DNA from: Neoscytalidium dimidiatum
Lineage: Eukaryota; Ascomycota; Dothideomycetes; Botryosphaeriales; Botryosphaeriaceae
Assembly (NCBI GenBank): GCA_037367355.1
Contig: CM074697.1
Coordinates: 3,782,001 to 3,846,000 of the forward strand
Length of the DNA stretch: 64,000 bases
Reading direction: 5' to 3'
Every line of letters begins with the position of its first letter. Position 1 is the first letter of the stretch. Shown in pieces: positions 33,744-47,200 of this stretch. The translations under genes and the position numbers were made by a program. Under the pieces are notes generated by a model. That model did not search any database. It was given only the letters and a program-made list of their open reading frames with translations, and was not told where the DNA came from.

Positions 33744-36700
33744 ATGGACCAGCAACAGTTTGTTGGGCTTCTTCAAAGCCTTCTGCTGCGTAAGTCAACA
33801 ATTTTCCCGCCTGCCGCTCGAGTCCTGCTCACGCATAACAGCCGACACCGACCGTGTCAAGGCCGCGACTGCCACCCTCAATAAGGACTACTACAAGTCT
33901 CCCGAAGCCCTCACCACCCTCCTCCAAATCCTCGTCTCCCATGAGGATCAAGCCCTGCGCCAGCTCGCCGCCGTCGAGGCGAGGAAATTGGTCTCCAAGC
34001 ACTGGGCGAAGCTGCCCGACCAGCAGAAGCCTGAGATTCGCAACCAACTGCTTCAGTCGACCATGAACCAGGAGGTCACTCTCGTCCGCCACTCATCTGC
34101 TCGCGTTGTTGCCGCTATCGCCAAGAAGGACCTTGAGGATGGACAGTGGGCGGATCTGCCTCAGACTCTGCAGCAGGCTGCCGGAAGCGACGTGCCGAGG
34201 CACAGAGAGGTTGCCGTTTTCATGATTTACACTTTGGTTGAGACCATGGGGGATATGTTCTCTGAGAACTTTGCTGAGCTCTTCAATCTTCTCGGCAAGA
34301 CCATCAACGACCCTGCTAGCCTTGAGGTCCGTGTCAACACTCTGCTCGCTCTGAGCCGTGTGGCTATGCTTTTGGACCCCGATGAGGACCAGCATTCTCT
34401 CGAGGCTTTCGACAATATCCTTCCGAGCATGGTCAAAGTCCTTGAAGACACTATCCAGTCTGGTGATGAGGATAAGTCTATGCAGGCTTTTGAGGTCTTC
34501 CAGACTCTCCTTGGCTGCGAGTCTGCTCTTCTGAACAAGCACTTCGAGGACCTGGTCAACTTCATGAACAACATTGCCGCCAAGACCGATGTTGATGATG
34601 ATGCTAGATCGCAGGCGCTGGCCTTCCTCATGCAGTGCGTGCGCTACCGCAAGCTTAAGATTCAGGGCAAGAAGCTCGGTGAGAAGCTCACGCTCACCGC
34701 TCTTCACATTGTCACTGAGCTTGGCGACCTGTCCAGCGAGGATGAAGAAGTCACTCCTGCCCGTTCTGCTCTGGGTCTCCTCGACATCCTCTCTCAAAGC
34801 CTCCCCTCTAGCCAGGTGATCGTTCCTCTTCTCCATGCTATGGGCAATTACGTCAACAGTGAGAACCCGGACTACAGGCGTGCTGGCATCCTCGCCCTTG
34901 GCATGTGCGTTGAGGGTGCTCCTGATTTCATTGCTACTCAGCTCGGCGAGATTCTTCCTTTGGCTCTTCGTCTGCTCGAGGATCCTGAGGTCAAGGTCCG
35001 CGCTGCTGCCCTTAATGGTGTAGCTAGGCTCGCGGATGATCTTGCTGAGGAGATGGCCAAGGAGCATGCTAGGCTCATCCCTGCCCTGGTCAAGAACCTC
35101 GACATGGCGGTCACCGCTGCTCAGGGCCCCGAGTCTGAGCGCGCACTCGAGATCGTTCGTGGTAGCTGCAACGCCATTGACTCTTTGATCGAGGGGTTGG
35201 ATGAGGACGACGCTGCCAAGTACGTCAGTGAGCTCGTCCCGAGGTTCAACAACCTCTTCAACTCTTCCGACTTCAAGACCCAGATCGCCTCAGTCGGCGC
35301 GGTCGGTTCTGTCGCTGCTGCCGCTGGCGGTGCTTTCCTTCCCTTCTTCCAGCCTACCATGCAGGCTCTTGCTCCTTTTGTTCAGCTCAAGGATAGCCAG
35401 GATGAGCTTGATCTGCGTGGCGTTGTCTGCGATTCCATGGGCAAGATTGCCGGTGCTGTTGGCCCGGCGCCGTTCCGGGACTATGTTCAGGGTCTTATGC
35501 AAGCTTCCGAGGAGGCACTTAACCTTGACCATCCTCGTCTCCGCGAGACGAGCTACATTCTGTGGAGCACCATGGCTAAGGTCTACGAGGAGGAATTTGA
35601 GTCCTTCCTTCCGGGTGTTGTCGAAGGTCTGCTCAAGTGCCTGGCTCAAGACGAGACTGATTTGGAGGTCGCTCTTGGCGAGGAAGCCAAGGACCTTATT
35701 GGCCAGGAAATCACTGTTGCCGGCAAGAAGATCAAGGTTGCCGATGCTACTGACGATGATGACGATGATGATGGAATCATTGACCTGGACGATGAGGATG
35801 ACGACGACGACTGGGACGATCTGAATGCTGTCACTGCAGTTGCCATGGAGAAGGAAATCGCCGTGGAGGTCATTGGCGATGTCATCTCTTCCACCCGCCA
35901 CCGCTACGTGCCTTATCTCGGCAAGACCATCGAGACGGTTCTCAAGATGGTCCACCACTCCTACGAGGGAGTCCGTAAGTCTGCAATTGGCACCCTTTGG
36001 CGTTCATACGCAACCATCTGGGGCATGGCCGAGGGTCAAGGCATGGAGAAGTGGAAGCCTGGCCTTCCTCTCCAGGTTCAGCCCTCCGATGATCTCGTTA
36101 AGCTTGGCCGGGAAGCTATGAACGCCACTCTCGAGATTCTTGAAGATGAGATGGATCGGTAAGTTTGAAAGATGATTCCTCGTCCAGGACTACGATTTGC
36201 TTGAAAGATGACAACATTTCGTTATTACCCAGCTCACTCTGACGCACACATGTGCGGTTGAAGTGAAAGCGATAATCATTGCTGACTTCAACACAACTCC
36301 TCGTTAACTCTTGATGTGTTTGAAGCACAGGAGACTGACATGCCAACAGGGGAACCGTTACCGACATCTGCCGAGACTTGGGCGCGACGCTTAAGCTTAC
36401 TGGCCCGGCTATTCTGGTCAACGAGAATGGTACCGTCATCCCGCAGTTGACAAACCATCTCATTGCCATCCTCACCAAGCGCCACCCTTGCCAACAAGAC
36501 CTGGGCGACGAGATTGACGAGGCTCTCGATGAGTCGTCTGAGTACGACTGGCTTGTCATTGAGGTCGCTCTCGACTGTGTGACCTGCCTTTCGGCTGCTC
36601 TTGGAGAGAGCTTCGCGGAGCTCTGGAAGATCTTCGAAAAGCCAGTCATGAAGTATGCCAGTGGCCAGAAGGCCGTGGAGCGCAGCAACTCTGTCGGCTC

Positions 36701-37298
36701 TATCGCTGACTGCATTGGCAATATGGGCGGTGCTGTGACTCCTTTCACCACTACCCTCATGAAACTCCTTGTCCACCGTCTGTCTGATGAGGATCCGGAG
36801 ACCAGGTCTAACGCTGCTTACGCTGTTGGTCTGCTCTGCGAGAAGTCCAACGATGTGCAGGAGGTCTTGAAGAACTTCCCGACGATCTTTACCAAGCTTG
36901 AGCCCATGCTCCACGATCAGCAACAGGCACGCATGCTTGATAATGCTGCGGGCTGCATCAGCCGCATGATCATGAGACACCCGGAGAACGTCCCTCTCCA
37001 GCAGGTTCTTCCTCGTCTCGTCGAGCTGCTCCCACTCCGTGAGGATTTTGACGAGAACCAGCCTGTCTTTACTATGCTCATCAAGCTTTGTAAGTGCATG
37101 TTGCTCGAGTGTAACGGAGGCGACTTGCTAACAAAAATCACAGACGAAGTTCAGGACCCTCAGATCCAGCAGCTGGTGCAGCAGCTCACGCCTCAGCTGA
37201 TGCAAGTGTTCGAGAAGGTCCTCGGCCCGCCGGAGGACCAGCTCGAAGAGGAGACTAGGCAGCACCTAGTAGCCCTCGTCCAACGTCTGCGTGGTTGA
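33744..37298 (+). CDS. KAP123: Importin-4 / karyopherin Kap123
   Basis: Exons 33744-33789, 33842-36158, 36350-37089 and 37144-37298; introns 52, 191 and 54 bp; 1085 residues, the usual length. It carries ribosomal proteins and histones into the nucleus in a Ran-GTP-controlled cycle. The N-terminus (MDQQQFVGLLQSLLLPDTDRV) and first HEAT repeats (LRQLAAVEARKLV) form the importin-beta N-terminal domain. HEAT repeats continue through the chain, with clear units such as DYRRAGILALGMCVEGAPDF and VKVRAAALNGVARL. An acidic loop of about 20 Asp/Glu (near 35754-35820) matches the acidic insert of this karyopherin group. Exon 3 begins with GTVTDICRDLGATLK. All junctions preserve phase. Confidence 0.94.
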
Positions 37299-37892
37299 AG
37301 TACACAAAGACATAACGATGACGTCTTTCAATTTTTCATGATTTGTTGATACCACTTTGCGGCGGACGGAAGGATGGAAAAAGAACGGGTAATGAGGTCA
37401 GGGAAAAGTTTTCACGACATCTGGATGCAGGATATAGAAAATTGTAAGGAATAGAGATGAAATTTGCTATATACACGAACTGCCTTGATGCTGAGTGAGT
37501 GACTGGCTGTATCGACGGGGGACCAAGGCTTCGAGCAAGTAACACCTGCCAAACGGGGGAACGTGGACTCGGTAGTTGGATGCAGGGATGCGCGGATCGA
37601 TTGCCCGAAACGGCATGGTGCGGCTGTGCGAAAAGAGCTGAGGAAAGCTCGGAGCATCCTGGGCCGTGCGGTAAATCTACAAGGCTATCAACATCACAAC
37701 ATTAAAACCAGCTCAGCTGCCTAGAAAACCCTCCTCCCCAAGCAAGTATCAAATTCGAAACCCAACCACGCTTTCTTTTCTGACACCTTCATCGTATCCT
37801 CCGGGTGGCCCATTTCCCCATTCGACTCAAAAATCCCTTGTCAGAACCCGATCGATCGAACCTTACTCTACCAGATTTGCGATACGAACACG
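37299..37892. other. Intergenic, no gene seen
   Basis: About 0.6 kb between two plus-strand genes: the importin 3' UTR followed by the promoter of the low-complexity protein gene. No motif stands out. Confidence 0.55.
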
Positions 37893-38515
37893 ATGCTCGC
37901 GTCCCGCTGGGCCACGCCGCCCGCCGCGTCCTCCGAGCCGCCGGCGGAGCAGCAGAAGCAATCGCAATCCCCTCCGCCCTCCTCTGCCGCCGCCGTCGCA
38001 ACTCCCGAACCCACAAAGCAAGAGGGAAAAGAAGAAGACCCCGCTCGCCCTCCACCAGCACCCGCACCCGCACCCGCACCCGCACCCGCACCGCAAACCG
38101 CAGCCGCCGCCGCCGCCACCACCGGCGCGCCTTCACCCGCCTACACTGCCACCGGCGCCGGTCTGTACAGCCCGACCGTCGCCGCCGCCGGCGCCAGCAG
38201 CAGCAGCAGCGACCCGATGATGGACGAGTTCGCGCAGACGCGCGAGGACGACGACCTCTTCGACGACGACTTCACGCCCGTCGCCGAGCCCGTCGTCGAG
38301 CTGATACCGCCGGCGGCCGAGGAGGAGGACGGGGAGCACGAACGGCGGGGTGAGCAGGAAGCGGCGGCGTCGTCATCGTCGTCGTCGTCGTCGCCGCCCG
38401 CGCCACCGCTGCCGTCGATGGCACATAATGGCGAGGACGAGCCCGTGGCGCCGGCGCTGGCGACGACGACAGCGGAGAAGGAAGGAGCGACACCGCTACC
38501 GGTGCCGGCGCCGCC

Positions 38516-38548
<33 letters not shown>

Positions 38549-40102
38549 AGCACCGGTGCAGAGGCAGAGGGACGGTAATGGTGGAGGAGGAGCGCCGGCG
38601 CATGCGCGCGGCGGCGGGTTTCGTGGGGGCAGGGGGAGGGGAGGAGCGGGTGGGAGGGGTGGGCGGGGCGTGGGCGGGTTGGGCGCGAGTCAGTATGCTG
38701 CTGGCGGTGCGACGACGGCGGGAGGAGAGGCGGCGGAGAGGAAGCAGGCGGCCAATGGAGGCGAGGTCGCCGCGGCGGGGAGGAGTAAAGGCGTGGAAGC
38801 CGCAGAGAGTGGTGGTTCTGGTGCTGCTGCCACGGCTGAGGGCTTGGAGAAGGCGCCGAAGGGGCCGAAGAAGGAAGGGGCTGTGAGGGGGGATCGCAGC
38901 GCGACGGGGGGCATCAAGAAGGTATGTTGCTGCCCTCTCCCTGCTTGTGGAAATGTTGCGGATGCGGGCGTGTGTGTGTGTGGGTGGGTGAGAGGGGATG
39001 GGCTATACAATGCACTTCACTGTTCACCACGACGACCTCCACATACGCGTTGAGCGCCCAACTTGTCTAACCATCCACCTCTGTGACCCTACAGGCCAAA
39101 CTCACCGACGAAGAGCTTGCCGAGCGCATGTCAGCCATCGCGCTCAAGAACGCCTCGCTGACGGCGGCCCACGCCCGCGCCGAGGCGGACCAGGCGCGCT
39201 TCGAGAAGCGCGAGGCCGAGGCGGCGGCGCGCGCGCGCGAACGGCAGAAGCGCGAGCGTCAGAACCGGCAGCAGATGATGGGCGAGCGCGAGCGCAACCG
39301 CCTGCGCAAGCTCAACGCCCTGCAGGGCCGCGAGTGGGACGCCGAGAAGGAGGAAGGCTTCGGCGGGACAGGCAGCGATCGGGGCAGCGGCGGGGCAAGA
39401 CGCGGCGCGCACGGCGGCGTAGTGGGGTCGAGGGGTGGTGGTGGTGGTGGTGGTGGTGGTGGTGGTGGTGGTGGTGGCGGCGCTGCTGGCAGGGAGGGGG
39501 ATGCTGCCACCGCCACCGCCGCTGCCACGGCTACTGGCGGAGCGGGCTCGGACGACTGGGGCGACAGCAGCAGCGGAGCGGGCGCGGGCAGCGGAAACGG
39601 CAGCAGGAGAGGCGGGGGTGGCCGGCGGGGCGGAACCAGAGGCGGCGGCGGCGGCCAGCGTGGTGGTGGATCCAGTGACTCGTCCGCCGGACGTAAGGCT
39701 TCGTCAGCTCAGCAGCATCATGCGGGCTCGGGAGATCAGCACCGGCAGCAGGGCCCCCCTCCCCTCCCCTCGGCGGCAGACTTCCCTGAGCTGCCTCCGT
39801 CCAAGACCGATCTTGCAGCCGCCGCTAACGCACCTCCGCATGACGCGCCGCAGCAACTGTCCTTTCCCAATAAGAAGGACGCGGCACCGGCCCCGGCAGC
39901 GATCAACGGTAAGGTTGATGATAAGGGTGCAGTAGCGGCTGATGTCGCCAAGGCAGCAGCGGCACCAGCAGATAAAGATGGCGACGACGTCAGCAGCAGC
40001 AGGCCGGATCCGCCCAAGCGTGTGGAGAGCTTCGGCCTCAGCGCGGTTCTGGGCACGCAGAGCGGCGAGAAGAAGTCGTGGGCGGATCAGGTGGATGAGT
40101 GA
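37893..40102 (+). CDS. Low-complexity, Gly/Arg-rich fungal protein with basic coiled-coil core; function unknown
   Basis: Exons 37893-38921 and 39095-40102 (intron 173 bp), 678 residues. The ATG gives MLASRWATPP, and an SRWA start is common in fungal proteins of this build. The N-half is compositionally biased: a Pro-Ala repeat from an ACCCGC microsatellite (38059-38094), an acidic DEFAQTREDDDLFDDDF segment, a run of 12 Gln (38517-38549) and an RGG-like stretch (GGGFRGGRGRGGAGG). The centre is the only ordered-looking part: KLTDEELAERMSAIALKN, then a highly charged helix ending MGERERNRLRKLNALQGREW. A second Gly-rich block contains a run of Gly encoded by a GGT microsatellite (39434-39477). 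Near the C-terminus are SAADFPELPP and a final KKSWADQVDE. RGG stretches suggest RNA binding, but I do not recognise a named family. Confidence 0.82.
38517..38549. repeat. CAG microsatellite encoding polyglutamine
   Basis: One CAA and then a CAG run in frame, coding for 12 Gln in the low-complexity protein. The length keeps the frame. Confidence 0.9.
39434..39477. repeat. GGT microsatellite encoding polyglycine
   Basis: About 14 uninterrupted GGT codons inside exon 2 of the low-complexity protein gene, giving a polyglycine run. Confidence 0.9.
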
Positions 40103-41596
40103 GTGGGGGGGATTGCTCGTACGCGGTGGTGGTTGGGTGGGGTGGGCGGATCGGGGTGACCGGTCGGGGATTGCCCGGGGGGATTCTCTTCCCTGGGTTG
40201 TGGGAATATGGGAGTGTGTGTGGCGCTGGTGGACTGAGTCGCTCGGCTGGTTCCCTTTGGGGTTTCCTGCATGGGTTTGTTCGGTGGGGATTGGGGGCGG
40301 CGGCCACGGCGGGCCCTTCCCTTTTGGCATTGCGTGACGATTGACTGTTTGATTACTGTTCCTTCAGCGGCGAGTTCTTTCGATGATTGGGATGAGGGGT
40401 TGCATCATCGCGGTTTCTTTCCTTCTTCGACGACATGGAGACCGAGAAAGAGTAAAAAGAGTTTGTAAGGTTTTTGTCGTTCTTGTTTTGTTTTTTCTTT
40501 CTTCTCCATTTTTCTTTTCTTCCGCTCCTGAAGTTTGTCATTCCTACAGTAATCAGTCACTGTCTGCATTGTGTCATTACTTTTTTTGTTTGTCTGTATT
40601 GATACCAGATTGGATAGCCGCGACGATAATATCGGAAAAGTGGAATATATAAATATGGATTGGGAGTGCGATTTCTATTTTTCAATTTGCTCTTCGTGGG
40701 ATGGAAGGTGGAGGACTGTTAGGACAGGCAGCTGGGTGAATTTGACCGGCGTCAGGGTAGGCGTGGGGTGGTTGGATGGAGCGATAGATGGTGGCGAAGT
40801 GAGGATGACTGGCTGGCGAGATCCGAGATCGATCACATTTGGCCGGAGAGCAAATGCTAGCAAGTCACCGTCCTGCAGCCTCACTTAGCCGTTTGCACAA
40901 AATGTTTGGCGTTGAGCTTTCGCCCAGTTCCATCATGTCAGTGTTTTCGTCTTGAAACCAAGCGGATTCTGTTGCTCATTCACATAATCCTGTCAGGAGG
41001 AAAAAAAAAAAACTGCAGTTTCTCACAGAGTAAACGGTGAGCCGTCCTACTGATATTTCGACTGCAAGTGGCAGAAAAACATGATATTAGTATTAACCCC
41101 CCCTTCCGGTAACGAGGGTGAGTTGAAAAAGAGAAAAAGAGATTAACCTATATGATCTATCTTTCGTTATTAACGTCTTTTTTGGACTGCAATAGATGCG
41201 AATGAACATAAGGCTTTCTCATCCCTCTCTTCTTCGCACCTGCAGAGCTGCAGAAGCCATCACGGTCGGACCCCTGTTGTAGGTACATACATATCCCGTC
41301 TTTCAGGGACATGTTTCCGACCCCCTTCTCTTTGAACAGCAAGAAAAACGAACGCCGAGAGCGATGGTTGATGGTGGTATGTTGACACACTCGCTCGCCA
41401 TCGGGCGATTAGCTGGGGGGGGGGGTGGGGGTTGAAGAAATATCGTGGACCGCGCCGTCTGCAAACGGCGTGGTCGTCGTGGTATATACACATTACTCAT
41501 CAAGCGAGTGGTTCTTTCCGGTTAAGCACTCGATAAAACTTCACCCAAAAAAAAACATGGATGCAGAAAAAGAAAAGGCTGCGCACTTCACACCGC
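40103..41596. other. Convergent intergenic region, no gene seen
   Basis: About 1.5 kb between the convergent low-complexity and glutaminase genes. It includes T-rich sequence (about 40,470-40,590), an A-run (40999-41011) and a G-run near 41414-41430. Short frames only. Confidence 0.55.
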
Positions 41597-44212
41597 TCAC
41601 ATTTGGAGCAAGAGCAGCGCGAAGGTGCCGCCCATGACGGGACGCGCAACGAACGTGATGCCGCTGGGGTAACTGCCGCGACGTCAATTAGCGCACGGAA
41701 GCCATGCGACGGCGATGGGGCGAAACTCACTCTCCGGTCTCCGTCTCGTAGAGATCGGTGAAAGCGCGATTGGTTGGCGTCTGCGAGATCCAGGCTGCAA
41801 TGTCGCTGTGGAACATGTCGCGCGTCTCAGTCGAAGCGATGGCGGCGACGAACATTTGCCAGTCCGTCTTGGTATAGGTGGCGCGTGTGTCGAGCGGCAC
41901 GCCGAAGCGACGCTCGACGGTCGGGTAGAAGGCACTCTGCTGCTGGTAGATCTCATCCGGCACGAGGTTGAGCGAGAGCTCGCGGTCAGCGAACAGATTG
42001 TACAGGAGGCCTATGAAAGTGAATGCGTTAGTTTCGTGCCTCGTTTATTGCCATGCTTTATTTTCTTAGTGCGAAATAGGGTGTGGGGCGCATCGAATAC
42101 GAGCCGCAGGTTCTTGGCTGACGGGCCGCTCGTGTTCTTTTTGTGGTTGTGATTGTGGTTGTGGTGGCGCCTTTGCCGTCGCCAACCGGCGGGAGGCTTG
42201 CATTGGTGGCTTGGTGGCTTTAGAGGGTTTAAACTTACCATGCGAGTTCGCATCACCGTACGCGAGATTAGTGTGCGCGGGCGTATTATTGCTGGCGGGC
42301 ACGATGGCAAGGCCCTGCCATTGGTCGATGTAGCTGGTGGCTGTGTCGTGGTCGGTGGACGCTTCATCCGCATTGCCGGTAAGCTCAGCAATTTGCGACA
42401 TGGCTTCGATTCCAATGATGCCCTTCAGAGCAAGGTTCGTCTGGTTGCTAAAATCAAGGATACATGATTAGCTCAGCTTGGACAAGAAAATTGGGTCTTC
42501 CCAAGATTTCAGGGACTCACGCAAGGGTGCCAGCAAAGTCATCGGTTGAGAGCTGGTTGTTGGGGTACAGAGCCTCATCCGTCAGGAAAGTGGTCCACTG
42601 GCGGAGAATGTTGTAGTGCGTGTTCAGCCAATCGAGATTCTGAGTGCGTTGGTAGTACGCCAATGCCATGATGAGCATGTTGCCGCACTCCTCCAAAGGC
42701 ATCGGCTCATCGAGACCATCTGGGTGACCGGTGGCGTTCGGATATCTTGCCCCAAGATCGTGCATAGCATAATCATTCGGGTACTGCCCGGATTCCTGGT
42801 TCTCGAAAAGTGGCTCTAGCACCAGCCTCAACAATTCCGGATTGGTGTACAAAAACAGCGGATGGGCGGGGAAGATGACATCCACCGTGTTCATATTTCC
42901 ATTGGACGAAATCTCCTTAAGGAATATCCAGTGCTTGTCCTGAGTGCCGACAAGCTGGACAGACGCAAAGACTTGACGGACAGACAGCGACGTGATAGTC
43001 AGATAATCCTGACCGGCAGCGCCGAGAGCATCACTGGAAATCTGGCTATCCAACGCCGAAGACTTTTCCTGAGAAGTGCTGTAGTCCTTGTGGAAAAAGC
43101 TGAGCTGTTGAGAGGTTAGCGACGTACATCACACAGCATGGTGCACAGAGACTTACCGCAGCAATGTCATCGCTGAAGTAATCCGTCCATAGAGAAGGAC
43201 GGGGAAGATAGCCGTCAGAACCGGCAAATTGGATGGCTTCTTGCTGGCAGAGGCCCAGAGTAAACAGCGAGGTAACGGCGTCAGATCCCACGGAGCCAAG
43301 GTTAATAGCAAAAGCCATCACCGGCCAGTTGTCGTTGACAGCACGGAAGTTCGTATCCTTGGTGTTGGACAAGGTGCCGTTGGATGCAAATGCACCACGG
43401 ACGTCATTATCGGCACCAGATTGGAAAGTCAAGCCATCAACAGCATCAGTAGCATAGTACCAATTCCCCCATTCAGCTTGGTCCGCATTCTCAGAAAAGA
43501 GCTGCTGCGTCTGCCTGTAGACCTTGTGATAGGCAATATCACTACTAGTGTCATACTCCCACTGAGCAACAAGAGACCGGTCACCAGTAACCCACTCTGA
43601 CAATCATTGGTTAGTCACGTGGGCGATTTGTTGAGAATTAAGGAGGTGTGGACTCACCGGCAGAAATATCGGAGTAAAGCTGCACGTCGTGCTGGGCGCC
43701 GTCAATCGAGGCAACTTCAACGTTGAGGTAGGAGAAAATCAAGGACTGGCGCTGGAAATCATCCGGAGTGATTGGCGAGAGGAAAGTGACGTTCAGGGCG
43801 ACTTTGCCGTCAACTTCCAAGCTAAAAATGCTCTTGGTTGAGGTGTATTCATAGGCATTTTGCGTGACCACTGCGGGGCCACTGGCGCCGAGAGGATCAC
43901 CCATCCACTTGTAAGCGGTGCCATCGACCCTGATCAGACCAGCCCAACCGGTGATTTGGTTGCTGGGGGGGAAATGTGAGCGTGGAACTACAGCTGTCAC
44001 GGGACGGCACGAACGAACCTCCAGTGCACAGGCCACTGGCCGGCGAGATAGCCTCCGTTGCCGCCATCACTACCAGCATTGAGCCAGGTATTGAGGTAGG
44101 GTGACTTGACAGCAAGAGGGAGAGCCGGCGGACGAGCAGGCGAGAAGGTAGATTGGCCCTGGGCATAGACAAAGCCTGCCAAACAGGCAGCTAAGATGTA
44201 GAGGGGTAGCAT
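41597..44212 (-). CDS. Secreted glutaminase A-like protein (GtaA family)
   Basis: Seven exons: 44212-44019, 43962-43658, 43596-43157, 43104-42521, 42447-42239, 42010-41731 and 41672-41597. They join in phase to 695 residues, the usual length for Aspergillus GtaA. The ATG at 44212 starts a clean signal peptide (MLPLYILAACLAGFVYAQ); an upstream in-frame ATG at 44263 would bury it and lies close to the TATA box. Family landmarks: SPYLNTWLNAG, the GWAGLIRVDG block, DNWPVMAFAINLG, the PYFSDD-like DYFSDD loop, FPAHPLFLYTNPELLRLVL, QYPNDYAMHDLGARYPNATGH, MPLEECGNMLIMALAY, and the end ARPVMGGTFALLL. The enzyme hydrolyses extracellular glutamine to glutamate and ammonia; substrate specificity is assumed from the family. 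Many Asn-X-Ser/Thr sites fit secretion. Confidence 0.92.
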
Positions 44213-47200
44213 GGTGCCTGCGTCAGGGCCGGGGAGGTGAATGATGGACAGGAGCATGTGCATCTTACTGGGCGACAGAGAGTTTTATAGGAGCGGGTAG
44301 GCAGCGGAGATTGCATGGGTAAGCATAGTTCTCCACACAGCAGAATTGGGGCCAGTGAACGGGCCCAGGAGACCATAACACATGATGTCAGGGTCCGGTA
44401 TGCAGGATGTGAGCGGCGACTAGTCTCATGGCCACTGCTAATGGCACCCACGAGGGCGCCACGGCCTTAGCACATGGCCGGCCACAAAGCCAAGTGGGCA
44501 AGCTCATGGCGAACAGGCAGAGGCGAGCAGGGCTCGCTTGGCGGAGGAGCAATAGATGATATTAGGTTGCCGGGGTGGGACGGGGGCCACATGAGCGAGT
44601 GGGTAAATGCGAAAAATGAAAGCTCACCGGTCGTCTCAGAGACGGCGCACGACGGGGCGGCGGGGACGCTGGCGGTGAGCAGGACGAACAGCAGCGGCCG
44701 GGAGGTCGAGCAGCAACGGGCAGGGCGAGAGACGGGGACTTGGCAGCCTCGCGGGCCGCCGGCGGCGGACTGGGGCGCCGGGTTTGGCAGAGCATACAAT
44801 ATGGAGCAAGGATGTGGTAAGGAGGAGGCAGTGCTCCTGTAGGTTCAGGCAGCGGCAGCGGCAGCGGCAGCGGCAGACGTACGAGCAGCGGTGTCGCTGG
44901 CCAGCACGCACTCACCCTCGGGCAGCTCCCTGCAAGTCGGAACGGGTGTAACCCTGGACCTCGAGAGCCGCCGGCTGGGCTGTGTGACGGAGCGCATGCT
45001 CGCACAAAGTGATCAGGACTCGGCGCGTCTGACACGTTGGCCAGGGCCACATGATGGCATGGGCGATCTGGGGACGGCGCGAGGGTTGGACGCCGCGTCT
45101 GCTGACCCGGCAGGAGCAAGCTCGGGCAGCATCATCCATCCTACAAAAGCGGTGGTCCAGGCAGGAGGAAGGAAGTCCGATGCTACGGCGCGATGGGCCG
45201 AAGGTCGACGAATGACTAGCGGCAGGCAGGGGGGTCGGCGGGCTGAGTGGGCAGCGGGCGAGCCGCTGGGAATGGGAACAAACAAGATGCGGGAGAAGCG
45301 TCAAGCACTGGACGCGTGCTTGGCGCGGGCAAAACAAGAGGGCGCCGGCAGGCGGAGTGGAGAAGGGCAGAATTTGCAGCATCAGGCGATCGGAGGCGGC
45401 TGCAGTGCCATGACAGCGCAGAGAGTGGTCGCGCAGTAAACCCGGTCGGGGCAAGAGTTGATGGTGCAGTTTGGCGTCGTCCATCGGGGTATCGGGGTGC
45501 CTGACGCGGAAGAGAAGGCAGAGAGCGTGCGGAGGCAGATCGCAGCGCTAAGCCCCGCAATCCACTACCACCACCGCTACCGCTACCGGCGCGCCTCGTC
45601 CAAACTGCCCACGTGAGCATGGTGCGCCGCCGGTTCCTGCTCCGCCGAGCAGTCTTCTGCGGGCTGCCTCTTCGAGAACTCAAGATCACGCCGCGCGGTG
45701 GGAGAAACGCGCCGCGCTGTCGCCGCAGAGCGCGTGGCGGCGTGGCTAAAATTTGACGTCTGGTGCCAGGGGGCGCCGGGGCGCTGGCGTGTTGGACGGT
45801 GACGTTGCGCGAGGATGATTCGCTGCGGGAAGCATGCGCTCGGGGATTGATTGTCGTGGTGCGCGCCCAATGCGGGAGCTGCACGGCCAGGGAGCCAGGG
45901 TGCCAGGGTGCCCGAGTGCCAGGCCAGCTCCCATGATCCAGGTCGAGGCCCGGCCGCAGAAGATCGTGCTGCCGGTCATCTGTTGATGGTTGCCTCAAGT
46001 GGACGCAGACATATAATTTGCATCTTGCTGGCCGCTTTGACGTGCGGCGAGAGGCGCACCTGTGAGCGCCTGCCAGCGCCCGCCCGCAGCCACCGCCCGC
46101 TTCTTCAAGCCATGCGCCCTGTGGCCCCCCCATTGCCCCACAGATATCGAAGCCACCAGCCCGAGCCCCTCCGCCCTAGGATCTCGCTGCAAACCCGCGC
46201 CGCAGATCGCCAATCTGTACGTGGAGCGAGCCGCGGAGCCGCTGTGCCGTGTCATCGCCAGAGTTCGAGTCGCTACTGTGTACTATGTATGCGTGGAGCG
46301 AGCCGGATTGCTCCAGGTATCACCGTCGGAAGCCGCTGTCTCCCCGGCGACGGATGCGGTTCCGAGGCCGGCCGATGCTTGTCGAAAAGGTTGACTGCAG
46401 AAGTGGATTGACTGTGGGGTTCGTGTCCTACTGCCCGCCTCAGCCGCGGGCCTTACGCATCCCCCTTGCTTGCTGCAATAACTCTCGCATGATGGCGCAG
46501 CTCCATCCGAATGAAATCTCGTATGTGCCTGGCTGCCCTGTTTGCGTGCTGACGGTACCTTTCCGCCAATGCCACGACCCCTGCCTGAAGAGGCAATTGG
46601 TTGGGATTGCTGGTCTATATCACCAGCTGTCCGATAAAGCCTAATTTTAGCACGAGTGCCCGCCGCGCACTCGCAGCCAAAGCTTCGTAGAGTGGCCTGC
46701 TGCTTTGCTGGAACTCGATCGAGCTGCCGAAGTGCGCCATTTCCGCAGTCCGACGATGGTGGGTTGAAAGACGAAGGTAGCGCTGGCGTGTGAGATTTGC
46801 CGGCGGGGCGACTGCCAGGCTTGATTCTGTCTTATGTCGCCTGTAAATATTGGCCGAGAGTCTTGAGTCTTGGGCATGTGGAGCAAGGCATGACCACGCA
46901 GAAGCAAATGCATTGCATGTCATGTCATAGCGAAATGCGAACGGCCGCGAAGAGTTGCTGCCTCAGCTCGGTTTTTCGGAAAGCGGCAGATGGCCTTGGC
47001 AGCAGCTCTCCAGCTGCCACATCCAAGCAGCTTCCCGGAGCCTCGTTTTTCTCCGATCCGACACTGCCTTCCACGCGTCTGTGGCACGTGCATGCGCATC
47101 TCCTGCCAGGCTGCTCGAAAGCAGGCCGAGTCTCCGCATCGCTTCTCACTGTGCACGCCAGCCGGGTGACGAAATGCGCTGTACTCACTATGGCCGCCCT

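Noticed and set aside
44474..46644. Frames of 180-305 codons between glutaminase and the Gfd2-like gene
   Set aside because: Arg/Pro/Ala-rich overlapping frames on both strands with no domain; typical GC-rich spacer.
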